The notes under the pieces: model-generated
What the model saw: the letters and a program-made list of their open reading frames with translations, nothing else
Database searches by the model: none
What the model was told of the DNA's origin: nothing
DNA from: Anabaena cylindrica PCC 7122
GTDB taxonomy: Bacteria; Cyanobacteriota; Cyanobacteriia; Cyanobacteriales; Nostocaceae
Length of the DNA: 64,000 nt
Assembly (NCBI RefSeq): GCF_000317695.1
Contig: NC_019771.1
Location: 5,818,001-5,882,000 of the forward strand
Direction of reading: 5' to 3'
Part shown: in pieces, positions 42,337 to 51,053 of the stretch
Position numbering within the stretch: the stretch's first letter is position 1
How the letters are laid out: every line of letters begins with the position of its first letter
Made by a program: the position numbers and the translations under genes

Positions 42337-42965
42337 TATTCAGGAATTTCTAGATGTCCTTCACTATCTCGATGCTCATCCAAAAAACCCATACTAGATA
42401 AAGGTCGATATGGATAGCTTTGACGGGGTGTTTTTTGGATGTCTTCTTTGATGGCTTCTAAATCAATATAGCGATCGCTCACATTAATTAAGCTATCACT
42501 AGTCATCGATCGCAAACTCACCACTTCGACCCGGACACCCCGATAGCTGACCGAATTTACAGCATAAGCTAAATCGCCGTCACCGCTAACTAAAACTGCG
42601 GTATCATAGGAATCAACAAGAGCCATCATATCAACAGCTATTTCTACATCCAGGTTAGCTTTTTTTGAGCCATCTGGCAGTTGCACCAAATCTTTAGCAA
42701 TGACTCGGTAACCATTGCGACGCATCCAGAGCAAAAATCCCTGTTGCTTCTCATTTGTCCGATCTACACCAGTATAGAAAAAAGCCCGCAACAGCCTTGA
42801 TCCCCCAGTTAATCGGCATAAAAGCTTAGTGTAATCAATTTCAATTCCTAATTGTAAAGCCGCATAAAATAAATTTGAGCCATCTATAAATATGGCTACA
42901 CGACCACGATTTTCTAAAACTTGTTCTGGTGTAAATATTGAGTCGTTTTCCAAATTATTCAACAT
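42336..42965 (-). CDS. NYN-domain (LabA/DUF88) protein
   Basis: The protein of 209 residues has a PIN-like NYN fold: VAIFIDGSNLFYA with the first conserved Asp, DVEIAVDMMALVDSYDTAVL in the middle, and LVSGDGDLAYAVN, then VSLRSMTSDSLINVSDRYIDL at the end. Such proteins are predicted RNA nucleases; LabA is linked to circadian output in Synechococcus. The ATG at 42965 (MLNNLEND) is preferred, because GAGG is well spaced from it; ATG 42974 lies only 1 base after that site. Its stop overlaps the start of the LptC gene by one base. Confidence 0.85.
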   Translation of the reverse strand: MLNNLENDSIFTPEQVLENRGRVAIFIDGSNLFYAALQLGIEIDYTKLLCRLTGGSRLLRAFFYTGVDRTNEKQQGFLLWMRRNGYRVIAKDLVQLPDGSKKANLDVEIAVDMMALVDSYDTAVLVSGDGDLAYAVNSVSYRGVRVEVVSLRSMTSDSLINVSDRYIDLEAIKEDIQKTPRQSYPYRPLSSMGFLDEHRDSEGHLEIPE

Positions 42966-43301
42966 CGTTCTCATACCTCAGTTTTTATCCTTGTTATTTT
43001 TGATAGAAATCACTAATACCTTTTTGGATTTTGGTGAAGCAGCGCGATTTTGGGGGTTTACCCTGTGTAGCTTGCTTCCCCTTAGGGATTGCTGTGCTAC
43101 TTTGTGGAGCTACGCTGATCATCCGAATTGATTGGGAATCGCTTTGTGCATCTAGGTTATGTACATCCCATTTTTCACCATCATTTTTCTTTCTTGGTAT
43201 AACTTTTACATACTTCTTAGATTGGCTTATGATAATTTTCCGGGGCTAAATATAAGTTAAGCCCCGATTCAGTCTTTAAAGTGAATCAAAAATTGCAAGT
43301 A
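42966..43301. other. Intergenic region with a terminator hairpin
   Basis: These 336 bases have no supported gene; short open frames at 42892-43249 lack ribosome binding sites. The only structure is the hairpin at 43241-43266. Confidence 0.6.
43241..43266 (-). terminator. Hairpin downstream of metG
   Basis: CGGGGCT (43241-43247) and AGCCCCG (43260-43266) form a 7-bp GC-rich stem with a 12-nt loop, 36 bases past the metG stop. On the minus strand GAAAATTATC follows, with no T-run, so termination efficiency is uncertain. Confidence 0.55.
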
Positions 43302-44906
43302 CTAATCGTTTTTTAGTGGTTCTATACGTTTAAAAATTGGTTGGGGTGTACCCAACTGCTGTTTATCTGAAAGTAAGCCCCATTTTGCATGGTTAGTAAA
43401 AGGAGCAGCAATTGAACTTTCTGGTTGATTGTTAAAGTTTATGCCCCATCCTAGTTGCTGATAAATATCACTGCTGATATTAGGAATAATTGGAGATAGG
43501 AGATAAGCTGCTAGTCTCACAGATTCCAGAACTGTGTACAGCACTGCTTCCACTTCTTCCTGTTTTCCTTGCTTATATAATGACCAAGGAGCTTGTTCAT
43601 CAATAAACTTGTTGCTGGCTTGTACCAGTGAAAGAACAGCTAGACAAGCTTCACTGAAAGCTGGTGTCTCATAGGCTTGTTTGACTTGCTCCCCTAGACG
43701 TAAACCAATCGCTTTCAAAGGATTCTCAACCGGAATAACTTCTGGAGCAATTGCAGGCACTTTTCCAGCGCAGTATTTTTGCACCATGTTCAAAGTACGA
43801 TTTAACAAATTACCTAAATCATTTGCCAAATCTGCATTCAAAACATTAATGAACCTAATTTCATTAAAATCTCCATCTTTGCCAAATTCGATTTCCTTAA
43901 GGAAGTAATAACGAACGGCATCACTACCATAGCTTTTGACTAATGCGATTGGATCAAGGGTATTACCTAGAGTTTTTCCCATTTTTTGACCGTCTTTAGT
44001 CAAAAATCCATGCCCAAATACTCGCTCTGGCAAGGGTAAATTAGCTGACATCAGCATTGCTGGCCAGTAAACTGCATGAAAGCGCAATATATCTTTACCT
44101 ATCAGGTGGAGATTAATTGGCCACCAGGTTTTTAGGGCATTGGCTAAAGTCGGTTCTGGATCGTCTGGTTCTAACAATGCGGTGACATAACCCAAGAGGG
44201 CATCAAACCACACATAAAGGGTATGTTTGGAATCTACAGGTACTGGAAAACCCCAATCTAAGTTCACCCGCGAAATCGAAAAGTCTTGTAAACCTTGACT
44301 CACAAAGTTGAGAACTTCATTTCGCCGACTTGCCGGCTGGATAAAATCTGGTCTAGACTGATAGAATTCCTCTAGTTTGGTTTGATATTTGGATAAACGG
44401 AAAAAGTAGTTTTGCTCGTCTCGCCACTCTACTGGCTTGGTAGTATGTATGGGGCAACGTTTGTCATCTAGCAGTTCTCTTTCTTCTTTAAATTCTTCAC
44501 AGGATACGCAGTACCAACCTTTTTGTTGTCCTTGGTAAATATCGCCGTTTTCCCAAACTTGCTGAAAAAATTCTTTGACAATTGCTTGATGATTTGCCGT
44601 GGTAGTGCGACTAAAGCGATCGTATTGAATATTCAGAACTTGCCATAAGTTCAGAAAACTTGGTACTATTTCATCACAAAATTCTTGTGGTGCTTTTCCT
44701 AAATTTTCTGCTGTACGCTGAATTTTTTGCCCATGTTCATCTGTACCCGTAATCAGCAGTACTTGATTTCCCAATAAGCGTTGAAACCTGGCTATTACAT
44801 CCGCAGCTATTGTTGTATAAGCACTGCCAATATGAGGAACATCGTTTACATAGTATAAAGGTGTTGTCAGTACAAAGGTATTTTTTGTTTTATTCACTAG
44901 GGTCAT
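43302..44906 (-). CDS. metG: Methionyl-tRNA synthetase
   Basis: The 534-residue enzyme is a class I aminoacyl-tRNA synthetase. The HIGH motif appears as PHIGSAYTTIAADVIARF and the KMSKS loop as DGQKMGKTLGNT. The zinc-knuckle region CVSCEEFKEERELLDDKRC lies between them. It charges tRNA-Met and initiator tRNA with methionine. The C-terminal dimerisation domain found in some bacteria is absent, which is usual at this length. It is monocistronic, with a 1-kb empty upstream region and a hairpin downstream. Confidence 0.95.
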   Translation of the reverse strand: MTLVNKTKNTFVLTTPLYYVNDVPHIGSAYTTIAADVIARFQRLLGNQVLLITGTDEHGQKIQRTAENLGKAPQEFCDEIVPSFLNLWQVLNIQYDRFSRTTTANHQAIVKEFFQQVWENGDIYQGQQKGWYCVSCEEFKEERELLDDKRCPIHTTKPVEWRDEQNYFFRLSKYQTKLEEFYQSRPDFIQPASRRNEVLNFVSQGLQDFSISRVNLDWGFPVPVDSKHTLYVWFDALLGYVTALLEPDDPEPTLANALKTWWPINLHLIGKDILRFHAVYWPAMLMSANLPLPERVFGHGFLTKDGQKMGKTLGNTLDPIALVKSYGSDAVRYYFLKEIEFGKDGDFNEIRFINVLNADLANDLGNLLNRTLNMVQKYCAGKVPAIAPEVIPVENPLKAIGLRLGEQVKQAYETPAFSEACLAVLSLVQASNKFIDEQAPWSLYKQGKQEEVEAVLYTVLESVRLAAYLLSPIIPNISSDIYQQLGWGINFNNQPESSIAAPFTNHAKWGLLSDKQQLGTPQPIFKRIEPLKND

Positions 44907-45940
44907 GTAAATTAAAAAAACAAATTATTAACAAGAAAAAATTAATGAGTTACAGGAGTAGCACTTATGCATTCTGAATTTCTTCTTCATACAGTTTTCT
45001 TAGTTAATCCCGCAAAACCAAGCAATTATATAACATTGCCGCTATTTTTTCCAGCAGCAATTTCATATTAGCAAATTTATCAACTCCATAATTTTTTTGT
45101 AATATTTAGAAAATCAGCTAATTTATTACAAGTTTTAGGATGGTAGTTGCTAATAATCATGGTGAAAGCTGTTTGTTACAGTGATTGTTACAAATAGATG
45201 TTATGGAAAATACACTAACCTCTATAATTTAGACATTTCTGGCTTATAGCGCAGCTTGGCATTAGCTATAGACTGACTAGGCTATAGTAAAGAAATATAA
45301 AGATTATATCAAGAAAAACTACGATTTTTTCTGAAATAAGGTACTAATTAGCTAGAAGTCTAACTAATTGGTAGATATTTTTTGTTACTATTTAGCATTA
45401 TTTCTCATGCAGATATTTTGCTATTTAAAGTATATTTCAGCAGGATTTTTTCATTTGGTATGATGGGCAAATTTATCATGATTTAGTGTTTTTTTAGTAG
45501 CAATAGCTTCCCTGAAAAAGGTAAACTTTGGTGCTTGCCTCATCAGGAGATTAAGTGTATTATACCCTTCACATTTTCATGATAAATGGCTAAAGCTACG
45601 GTCAGCTATTTCCAATTATCTATTAATCATCTTGAGTGAATTTATGAAGGGTCGATGAAGTGCTTTCACTCATTTCTATATAATTCATTGAAACTTTACT
45701 TAATTCTGTAATCATGGTTTCAGAGTTGGCTATTTTTTGTCTAGAAAAGTTGATTTTTGTGGTTTGAGGTGGCTATGCTGGAGGCAAAAGGCTAAAATTA
45801 TTGAATTAAAGGATTTTGTATTGTATGTGTTCATGTCCAATCTCAACTTTGTTTCTTGCCATTTTTTCATCTCCCCATCAGTGCAAGTGAAAGTGTAGAG
45901 TTAAACAAGGTCAATAAATAAAGATATACACCTTGGTAAA
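44907..45940. other. 1-kb AT-rich gene-free region
   Basis: Between metG and the alpha/beta hydrolase gene I see no open frame with a ribosome binding site, no tRNA and no strong hairpin. The sequence is very AT-rich with no homology to the other repeats in the window. It is unusually long for a gap without visible content. Confidence 0.55.
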
Positions 45941-46765
45941 ATGGCAGACGTTGAACTTAAACCTTGTTTCCTGACTCCCAAACGCATACAACCAAAATAT
46001 CCGCTGTTTGTCTATTTACCAGGAATGGATGGAAGTGGTCAACTGTTGCGATCGCAAACTGCCGGTCTAGAAATTGGCTTTGATGTCCGTTGTTTGGCGA
46101 TCCCCAGACAAGACCTCACTACCTGGGAGGTGCTAACAAAGAACGTTTTAGACTTGATTCATGCGGAATTAGAAAAAAGCTGTCACCGTCCAGTTTACTT
46201 ATGTGGGGAGTCTTTTGGTGGTTGTTTGGCTATGAAAGTCGCTATCCAATCACCACATTTATTTAAACGCATTATTTTGATTAATCCAGCTTCAGCGTTT
46301 CAACTGCGTCCTTGGCTGAACTCTTTATCGCAACTAACAGACTTCGTACCGTCATGGTTTTATGATGTTGGTGCATTGGGATTATTACCATTTTTAGCAT
46401 CGTTATCCCGTATGTCTAGTAGCGATCGCCATGAACTACTCAGAACGATGCGTTCTCTCCCCGCAGAAACGGTAAACTGGCGTTTGTCGTTATTGCGGGA
46501 GTTTCAAGTGGAAGAGGAAAGATTGCGACAACTGAAGCAACAGGTTTTGCTTATTGCTGGGGGGAGCGATCGCTTGTTACCTTCTGTGAGTGAAGTGGAA
46601 CGATTAGATAATATTTTACCGAATCCCAAGATAGTGATGCTTCCTGATAGTGGACACGCCTGTTTGTTAGAAGAAAGTGTCAATCTGTATGAAATTCTTA
46701 AAGATAATGAATTTGTAGAAACTGTAAGAATTCAGGAGTCAGGAGTCATGAGTCAGAATGTTTGA
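45941..46765 (+). CDS. Alpha/beta hydrolase
   Basis: The 274-residue protein has the alpha/beta hydrolase fold: FVYLPGMDGSGQLL (oxyanion region), the nucleophile elbow CGESFGGCLA with Ser at about 92, GGSDRLLPS with the acidic residue, and DSGHACLLEE with the His. A complete triad is visible. It resembles the hydrolase part of plant phytyl-ester-synthase-like proteins, but the substrate is not determined. The C-terminal residues (RIQESGVMSQNV) look like read-through into repeat-like intergenic sequence. It stands alone. Confidence 0.85.
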   Translation: MADVELKPCFLTPKRIQPKYPLFVYLPGMDGSGQLLRSQTAGLEIGFDVRCLAIPRQDLTTWEVLTKNVLDLIHAELEKSCHRPVYLCGESFGGCLAMKVAIQSPHLFKRIILINPASAFQLRPWLNSLSQLTDFVPSWFYDVGALGLLPFLASLSRMSSSDRHELLRTMRSLPAETVNWRLSLLREFQVEEERLRQLKQQVLLIAGGSDRLLPSVSEVERLDNILPNPKIVMLPDSGHACLLEESVNLYEILKDNEFVETVRIQESGVMSQNV

Positions 46766-46892
46766 TCAATCGGTAGATAATCGGATAGTGATCTTTTCTG
46801 TAACCGTTAAAAAGCTGACCGCTGATAGCTGAATACTTACGAATAAAGGGGAAGATAAAATCTCTAACTTTTTCCTAAACCAACTAAAAATT

Positions 46893-47831
46893 TTATTCTG
46901 GTTCTGGCAAATTAGAGTTAATTAACTGTTGAAATTCCTCCAAAGAATTAACACTAATTGTTGATATCAGGAGTTTTTCTGACAAAGATGTATCATCAAC
47001 CTGATTAATTTTTTCAACTAGATTTTCTGGAATATTACCAAACCGGACTTGCAATAGTTTGATAATATCTTGCTTTTGAGTTCTTTCTATCGCTCGTCTT
47101 TCAATATTAGTTAATAAGGGCATTTTTATTTCCTCCTGATAATTAGCTAATCTTTCTTCAAAACTTGATTGTAGTTCTTCAGATAAAGCCATCATTAAAT
47201 CAATGACTTTATACAAATCAGCAATTTCTTTACGGTTATAGCCTCTTTCATAAAGTAACCGGGCTAAATTCCATTTCCACTGCTCTCTGGCTGATAAATT
47301 GCTCGTAGTGGCTTTGGTCTTTAAATGTGCCATTACTACTATAGCAAAAACATTATTATTTTGCTCCAGGTCTTCCCATTGATAATCTAGGAGTTTCACA
47401 ATAGAAAAGTTAAAAAGCAGTTGACTATTTCCTAAACCATATTGGTAAGAATTGGGTCGCCAACTTTTAGTTTCATCTCCTAGTATTGCTAAACTAACAA
47501 CTGGTTTTTGATATAAATCAAAAGCTCGATAGTTGTAGATAAACATCCTTTGTGCAAATTCTTTGTCATATTGACTTTGTACTTCTACATGAATTAATAT
47601 CCAAAGTTCTTGATTATCTAATAACCACACTTGGAATAATTTATCAGCGTGGCGATTTTTTGTTTTCGCAGATGCGGTAATTTGTTCTAATTCTTTATCT
47701 AGAGAAACGGGGTTTTTTGTCCAATCAATTTGTTGATGAAGTTCTGGATAAAAGAAAGTTATAAATGACTCAAAATAGTCTCCTATTGCTTCTTTCCAGG
47801 TTTCATCATAGTTGGCTGTGATTTCGGTCAT
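46893..47831 (-). CDS. Rpn-family (PD-(D/E)xK) putative nuclease
   Basis: The 312-residue protein resembles the Rpn/YhgA-like transposase-related nucleases. The core is RHADKLFQVWLLDNQELWIL, then IHVEVQSQYDKEFAQRMFIY, with the E-x-Q element of the PD-(D/E)xK fold, and a C-terminal helical segment ending in a DUF4351-like LLQVRFGNIPENLVEKI. Rpn proteins promote RecA-independent recombination in E. coli; the role of the many cyanobacterial copies is unknown. The ATG at 47831 starts at the usual MTEI... position. A weakly supported 93-codon frame overlaps its start. Confidence 0.75.
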   Translation of the reverse strand: MTEITANYDETWKEAIGDYFESFITFFYPELHQQIDWTKNPVSLDKELEQITASAKTKNRHADKLFQVWLLDNQELWILIHVEVQSQYDKEFAQRMFIYNYRAFDLYQKPVVSLAILGDETKSWRPNSYQYGLGNSQLLFNFSIVKLLDYQWEDLEQNNNVFAIVVMAHLKTKATTSNLSAREQWKWNLARLLYERGYNRKEIADLYKVIDLMMALSEELQSSFEERLANYQEEIKMPLLTNIERRAIERTQKQDIIKLLQVRFGNIPENLVEKINQVDDTSLSEKLLISTISVNSLEEFQQLINSNLPEPE

Positions 47832-48087
47832 GGTGCAAAAAAGTTGTAAATATTTTATACCCAGGTAATACTAAAGATATTCCTGCATTACTGTGAATTT
47901 TACCTGGATATCTATAAGGCTGATCGTCGGGAACAGCACCACCGATGCGAATATGTATTCCTGGTAGCCATAAGTACAGTCCGGGAATTAATAAATCCAT
48001 GCTATAAGCAATTTCTCTCTTGGCTTGATTTTCATCAAGAGAATTATTAGCAATAAAGCTCAACTTGGTGTTTGTGAGGTTTAACAT
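47806..48087 (-). CDS. Hypothetical 93-aa protein
   Basis: A 93-codon frame begins MLNLTNTKLSFIANNSLDEN and contains MDLLIPGLYLWLPGIHIRIGG and NAGISLVLPGYKIFTT. I do not recognise a family. It overlaps the start of the Rpn-type gene by 26 bases on the same strand and has no obvious ribosome binding site. It could be a real small gene, a fragment, or chance. Confidence 0.3.
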   Translation of the reverse strand: MLNLTNTKLSFIANNSLDENQAKREIAYSMDLLIPGLYLWLPGIHIRIGGAVPDDQPYRYPGKIHSNAGISLVLPGYKIFTTFLHHDRNHSQL

Positions 48088-48130
48088 AGGTTTTTAATCC
48101 CCAATCGGGGATTTTTGACAGAATAACTTC

Positions 48131-48160
48131 GTTTCAATCCCTAATAGGGATTATCTTAAC
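48131..48160 (+). repeat. Solitary CRISPR-repeat-like sequence
   Basis: GTTTCAATCCCTAATAGGGA followed by TTATCTTAAC resembles cyanobacterial CRISPR repeats that begin GTTTCAATCCC. A related hairpin, AATCCCCAATCGGGGATT, lies at about 48096-48113. There is no second copy at repeat-spacer spacing, so it is not an array. Confidence 0.35.
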
Positions 48161-48252
48161 AGGAGAAGCTAGTTTCAAACTTCAGTCCCCACACCCTGGA
48201 AATTTTGAGCAATACTGGTACAAGTAAGGAAAGTTTACAGAACATTACAAAA

Positions 48253-49725
48253 ATGACGATTCAACCTACAAATACAGCTTTATTAGATTGGACAGGTGAT
48301 ACTTTAGCGATCGCTTTATTTGAAGATGCAGTAGAATTAACAGGTGATTTAGCGACTCTAGATGAGAAATGTGGCGGAATTTTAAAAGAACTCATTGCTG
48401 AAGAAGAATTTACTGGTAAGCTCAATAGCACCATTGTGATGCGGGCAGGTGCTGGTCATCCAGTGCGGAAGGTGATTTTGGTCGGCTTAGGTAAACCAGA
48501 GGTGCTGAAACTAGAAACTTTACGCCGTGTTGCAGCTACAGTGGCGCGAACTGCTAAAAAGCAAAAAACCAAAACTCTAGCGATGAGTTTACCAGTATGG
48601 AACAATGATCCCACTGCTACGGCTCAAGCAATTGCTGAAGGTACACAACTAGCACTTTACCAAGATACGCGCTTTAAATCAGAGCCAGAAGACAAAAATC
48701 CCCAAATTGAAACTATTGATTTACTAGGATTAGGGGGACAAGAAGCAGCTATTACCCGTGCAGAGCAAATTGTTTCTGGGGTAATTTTGGCTAGACAGTT
48801 AGTAGCAGCCCCAGCGAATGCAGTGACACCAATTACTATGGCAGAAACTGCGATCGCGATCGCTAAAGATTACGGTTTAGAAATCCAAATCTTGGAAAAA
48901 GAAGAATGTGAAAAACTAGGTATGGGTGCATTTTTAGGAGTCGCCCAAGCCTCTGATTTACCACCAAAATTTATTCACCTCACCTACAAACCAGCAGGAA
49001 CACCAAAACGCAAATTAGCAATTATCGGTAAAGGTGTAACCTTTGATTCTGGTGGACTTAACATTAAAGGTGCAGGTAGCGGCATCGAAACCATGAAAAT
49101 GGATATGGGTGGTGCAGCCGCTACTCTCGGCGCAGCTAAAGCCATTGGTCAGTTAAAACCAGATGTGGAAGTTCACTTTATTTCTGCCGTGACGGAAAAC
49201 ATGATTAGCGGTCGCGCTATGCGCCCAGGAGACATCTTAACCGCTTCTAATGGCAAAACAATCGAAGTCAACAACACCGATGCAGAAGGGCGTTTAACCC
49301 TGGCTGATGCCTTGGTTTATGCTGATAAATTGGGAGTAGATGCGATCGTTGATTTAGCCACTCTCACTGGTGCTTGTGTAGTTGCTTTGGGTGACGATAT
49401 TGCCGGCTTATTTACACCAGATGATGCTGTAGCTTCCCAACTGCAAACAGCCTCTGAAGCTGGCGGCGAAAAGATTTGGAGGATGCCAATGGAAGACAAA
49501 TATTTTGATGGCTTGAAATCGGGAATTGCCGATATGAAAAACACCGGCCCTCGTTATGGTGGTTCTATTACTGCGGCTTTATTTCTCAAACAGTTTGTTA
49601 AGGATACCCCTTGGGCGCATTTAGATATTGCTGGGCCAGTGTGGGCTGATAAGGAAAATGGCTACAACGGTGCAGGTGCAACCGGTTTTGGTGTGAGAAC
49701 TTTAGTTAGTTGGGTGTTGAGTTAG
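48253..49725 (+). CDS. pepA: Leucyl aminopeptidase
   Basis: The M17 family signature NNTDAEGRLTLADAL is present, as are the metal ligands in GKGVTFDSGGLNIK and the KMDMGGAAA segment. The protein of 490 residues removes N-terminal amino acids, especially leucine, with two metal ions; the enzyme normally forms hexamers in the cytoplasm. The ATG at 48253 (MTIQPTNTALLDW) is chosen over the upstream TTG at 48205, whose extra 16 residues are not family-like. It is monocistronic. Confidence 0.95.
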   Translation: MTIQPTNTALLDWTGDTLAIALFEDAVELTGDLATLDEKCGGILKELIAEEEFTGKLNSTIVMRAGAGHPVRKVILVGLGKPEVLKLETLRRVAATVARTAKKQKTKTLAMSLPVWNNDPTATAQAIAEGTQLALYQDTRFKSEPEDKNPQIETIDLLGLGGQEAAITRAEQIVSGVILARQLVAAPANAVTPITMAETAIAIAKDYGLEIQILEKEECEKLGMGAFLGVAQASDLPPKFIHLTYKPAGTPKRKLAIIGKGVTFDSGGLNIKGAGSGIETMKMDMGGAAATLGAAKAIGQLKPDVEVHFISAVTENMISGRAMRPGDILTASNGKTIEVNNTDAEGRLTLADALVYADKLGVDAIVDLATLTGACVVALGDDIAGLFTPDDAVASQLQTASEAGGEKIWRMPMEDKYFDGLKSGIADMKNTGPRYGGSITAALFLKQFVKDTPWAHLDIAGPVWADKENGYNGAGATGFGVRTLVSWVLS

Positions 49726-49730
49726 TTTAT

Positions 49731-49842
49731 TCTCGTTCCCATACTCTGTATGGGAATGAATTATGAAAGGCTCTGCCTTGAGTGACATTTTAGAGGCAGA
49801 GTCTTTTCTGATAGCATTCCTAGCCTCTGAATAGAAACGAGA
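49731..49842. mobile_element. Palindromic MITE-like repeat, 112 bp
   Basis: TCTCGTT (49731-49737) and AACGAGA (49836-49842) are terminal inverted repeats. Two internal hairpins follow, CCCATACTCTGTATGGG and AGGCTCTGCC...GAGGCAGAGTCT. The sequence resembles a dispersed repeat of cyanobacterial genomes that opens TCTCGTTCCCAT. Confidence 0.6.
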
Positions 49843-50043
49843 TCAACGTGCAATCCGTAGAAATCGCCCAAAATAGCATATTATTTAGGTGTAACCTGCA
49901 TACATATAATTAAAAAAGTTGCCTTAATTCTTGGCGATATTTAAAGAAGCTTTAGGTTTAATAGATGTATACCGAAGCTAAAACCCAGTCACTGAAGCTA
50001 AAACCCCTTAAGGATTAATGATTTTAGGAGAAGAAGAAGTGAC
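49843..50043. other. Remainder of the gap before the DUF7662-HTH gene
   Basis: With the repeat just upstream, this makes 318 bp without a gene. It contains a direct repeat GAAGCTAAAACCC (about 49974 and 49995) of unknown meaning and AGGAGAAG about 10 bases before the next gene. Confidence 0.5.
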
Positions 50044-50529
50044 ATGAAGGAGGGTAGCAAATACCAGCCACTCCTAGATTTTTTGCGTGGCAGTGATCAA
50101 AATGAAATAACCCTTTCTTTTGCTGAAATTGAGACTTTAATCAAAGATACTCTGCCTAACTCAGCAAAAAATAAACGATCATGGTGGAGTAATCGCAGCA
50201 AAGGCGCATTACAAGCTTCTGCCTGGATAGAAGCAGGATATCGCGTTGAAGATGTTGATTTTGATCAGCAGCAAGTAAAATTTTACAAACCTCCTAATAA
50301 CTTTCAAGTTCAGGTTAAAGGTGACACTGTACTGTGGAATGGCGAATTAATCAAAGCACTGCGTCTTCACATGGGTTTAACACAGGCAGAATTTGCAGAA
50401 AGACTTGGAGTCTATCAGCAAACAGTTAGCCAATGGGAAAACAACGCCTATCAGCCAACCCTCGCTACATCGAAATATCTAACTTTAGTTGCTGTTCAGG
50501 CTGGATTCAAATACATAGAGAGAGATTAG
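50044..50529 (+). CDS. DUF7662 + XRE-type HTH regulator
   Basis: The 161-residue protein has two parts. Residues 1-85 match the DUF7662 pattern: KYQPLLDFLRG, ITLSFAEIETLIKDTLP, SWWSNRSKG and QASAWIEAGYRVEDVDF. Residues about 95-150 form a helix-turn-helix of the XRE/Cro type: KALRLHMGLTQAEFAERLGV and QQTVSQWENNAYQP. It likely binds DNA, and a perfect 13-bp inverted repeat starts 34 bases downstream of its stop. The ATG is preceded by AGGAGAAG. The following small genes and the Rpn gene are on the same strand, suggesting a locally regulated accessory unit. DUF7662 itself has no defined role to my knowledge. Confidence 0.75.
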   Translation: MKEGSKYQPLLDFLRGSDQNEITLSFAEIETLIKDTLPNSAKNKRSWWSNRSKGALQASAWIEAGYRVEDVDFDQQQVKFYKPPNNFQVQVKGDTVLWNGELIKALRLHMGLTQAEFAERLGVYQQTVSQWENNAYQPTLATSKYLTLVAVQAGFKYIERD

Positions 50530-50557
50530 AAGTCAAAAAAATTTTTGGATCTGTCTG

Positions 50558-50614
50558 TTGACATTTTACAATGTAAGTTTTATTTTTGTCAATATACAAT
50601 CTACATTGTAAAAT
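50558..50614 (+). promoter_or_regulatory. Promoter with perfect 13-bp inverted repeat (candidate operator)
   Basis: ATTTTACAATGTA (50563-50575) and TACATTGTAAAAT (50602-50614) are exact reverse complements, 26 bases apart. TTGACA (50558-50563) sits at the left arm, with TATTTT 17 bases on; TACAAT at 50595-50600 is a second possible -10. The right arm overlaps the ATG of the 49-aa frame. Binding here would block both promoter and start codon. Confidence 0.65.
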
Positions 50615-50762
50615 GAATATTCAAAACACCGAACCGAAAGCCTTCTCACTCTCCCCCCATGGCAAAGTATACGCAGACAGCCTAATTTACACGGGTATCA
50701 TCCCCGCAGAACTGGATGGTATACCCTGCCCACTACAAATATTGTCAGAAGCCAGCAAATAA
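50613..50762 (+). CDS. Small hypothetical protein, 49 aa
   Basis: The frame runs from ATG 50613 to TAA 50762 and encodes MNIQNTEPKAFSLSPHGKVY, then ADSLIYTGIIPAELDGIPCP and LQILSEASK. It has no transmembrane segment. It is supported by its position directly at a promoter/operator and by ordinary codon use; no Shine-Dalgarno motif precedes the ATG, and the operator arm covers it. I do not recognise a family. Confidence 0.5.
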   Translation: MNIQNTEPKAFSLSPHGKVYADSLIYTGIIPAELDGIPCPLQILSEASK

Positions 50763-50816
50763 GTTTCCGACGCTTCCCTCTGACTTCCGGCTCCCAAACA
50801 AAAGGAGACATTCACC

Positions 50817-51050
50817 ATGATAAAACCAGTTGTTACCCAAAATCATCCTTGGGTCATAGTCAGAACTGTAATAATTACCCAATCTCACACCGTCGCCCGT
50901 TTTGCTAACCGCCAAGATGCAGAAGACCATTTAAGATTTTTGCGTCGAACTATACCCAACGGAGGTTTTGAGATCATGTTTGAACCGCCAGAAGATGTAA
51001 AAGAAAACTTGAATATTGAATTACTGACTATCAGCCAAAAAAGGGTGTAA
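50817..51050 (+). CDS. Small hypothetical protein, 77 aa
   Basis: The 77-residue protein has a strong ribosome binding site (AAAGGAGA, about 10 bases before ATG). It contains HTVARFANRQDAEDHLRFLR and GGFEIMFEP, with an alpha/beta pattern typical of small cyanobacterial accessory proteins. No named family comes to mind. Its stop lies 3 bases before the GTG start of the Rpn-family gene, so the two are co-translated; this arrangement would fit a partner or inhibitor of the nuclease, which is inference only. Confidence 0.7.
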   Translation: MIKPVVTQNHPWVIVRTVIITQSHTVARFANRQDAEDHLRFLRRTIPNGGFEIMFEPPEDVKENLNIELLTISQKRV

Positions 51051-51053
51051 ATC

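Noticed and set aside
43031..43249. Two overlapping short frames between the NYN gene and metG
   Set aside because: No ribosome binding site, no family, and the region ends in the metG terminator hairpin.
43302..44906. KMGKT instead of KMSKS in methionyl-tRNA synthetase as a defect
   Set aside because: As far as I recall this variant loop is normal in related bacterial enzymes, and both flanks are conserved.
48131..48160. A second CRISPR array
   Set aside because: Only one repeat-like unit is present, with no second copy at repeat-spacer spacing; it is kept as a repeat only.
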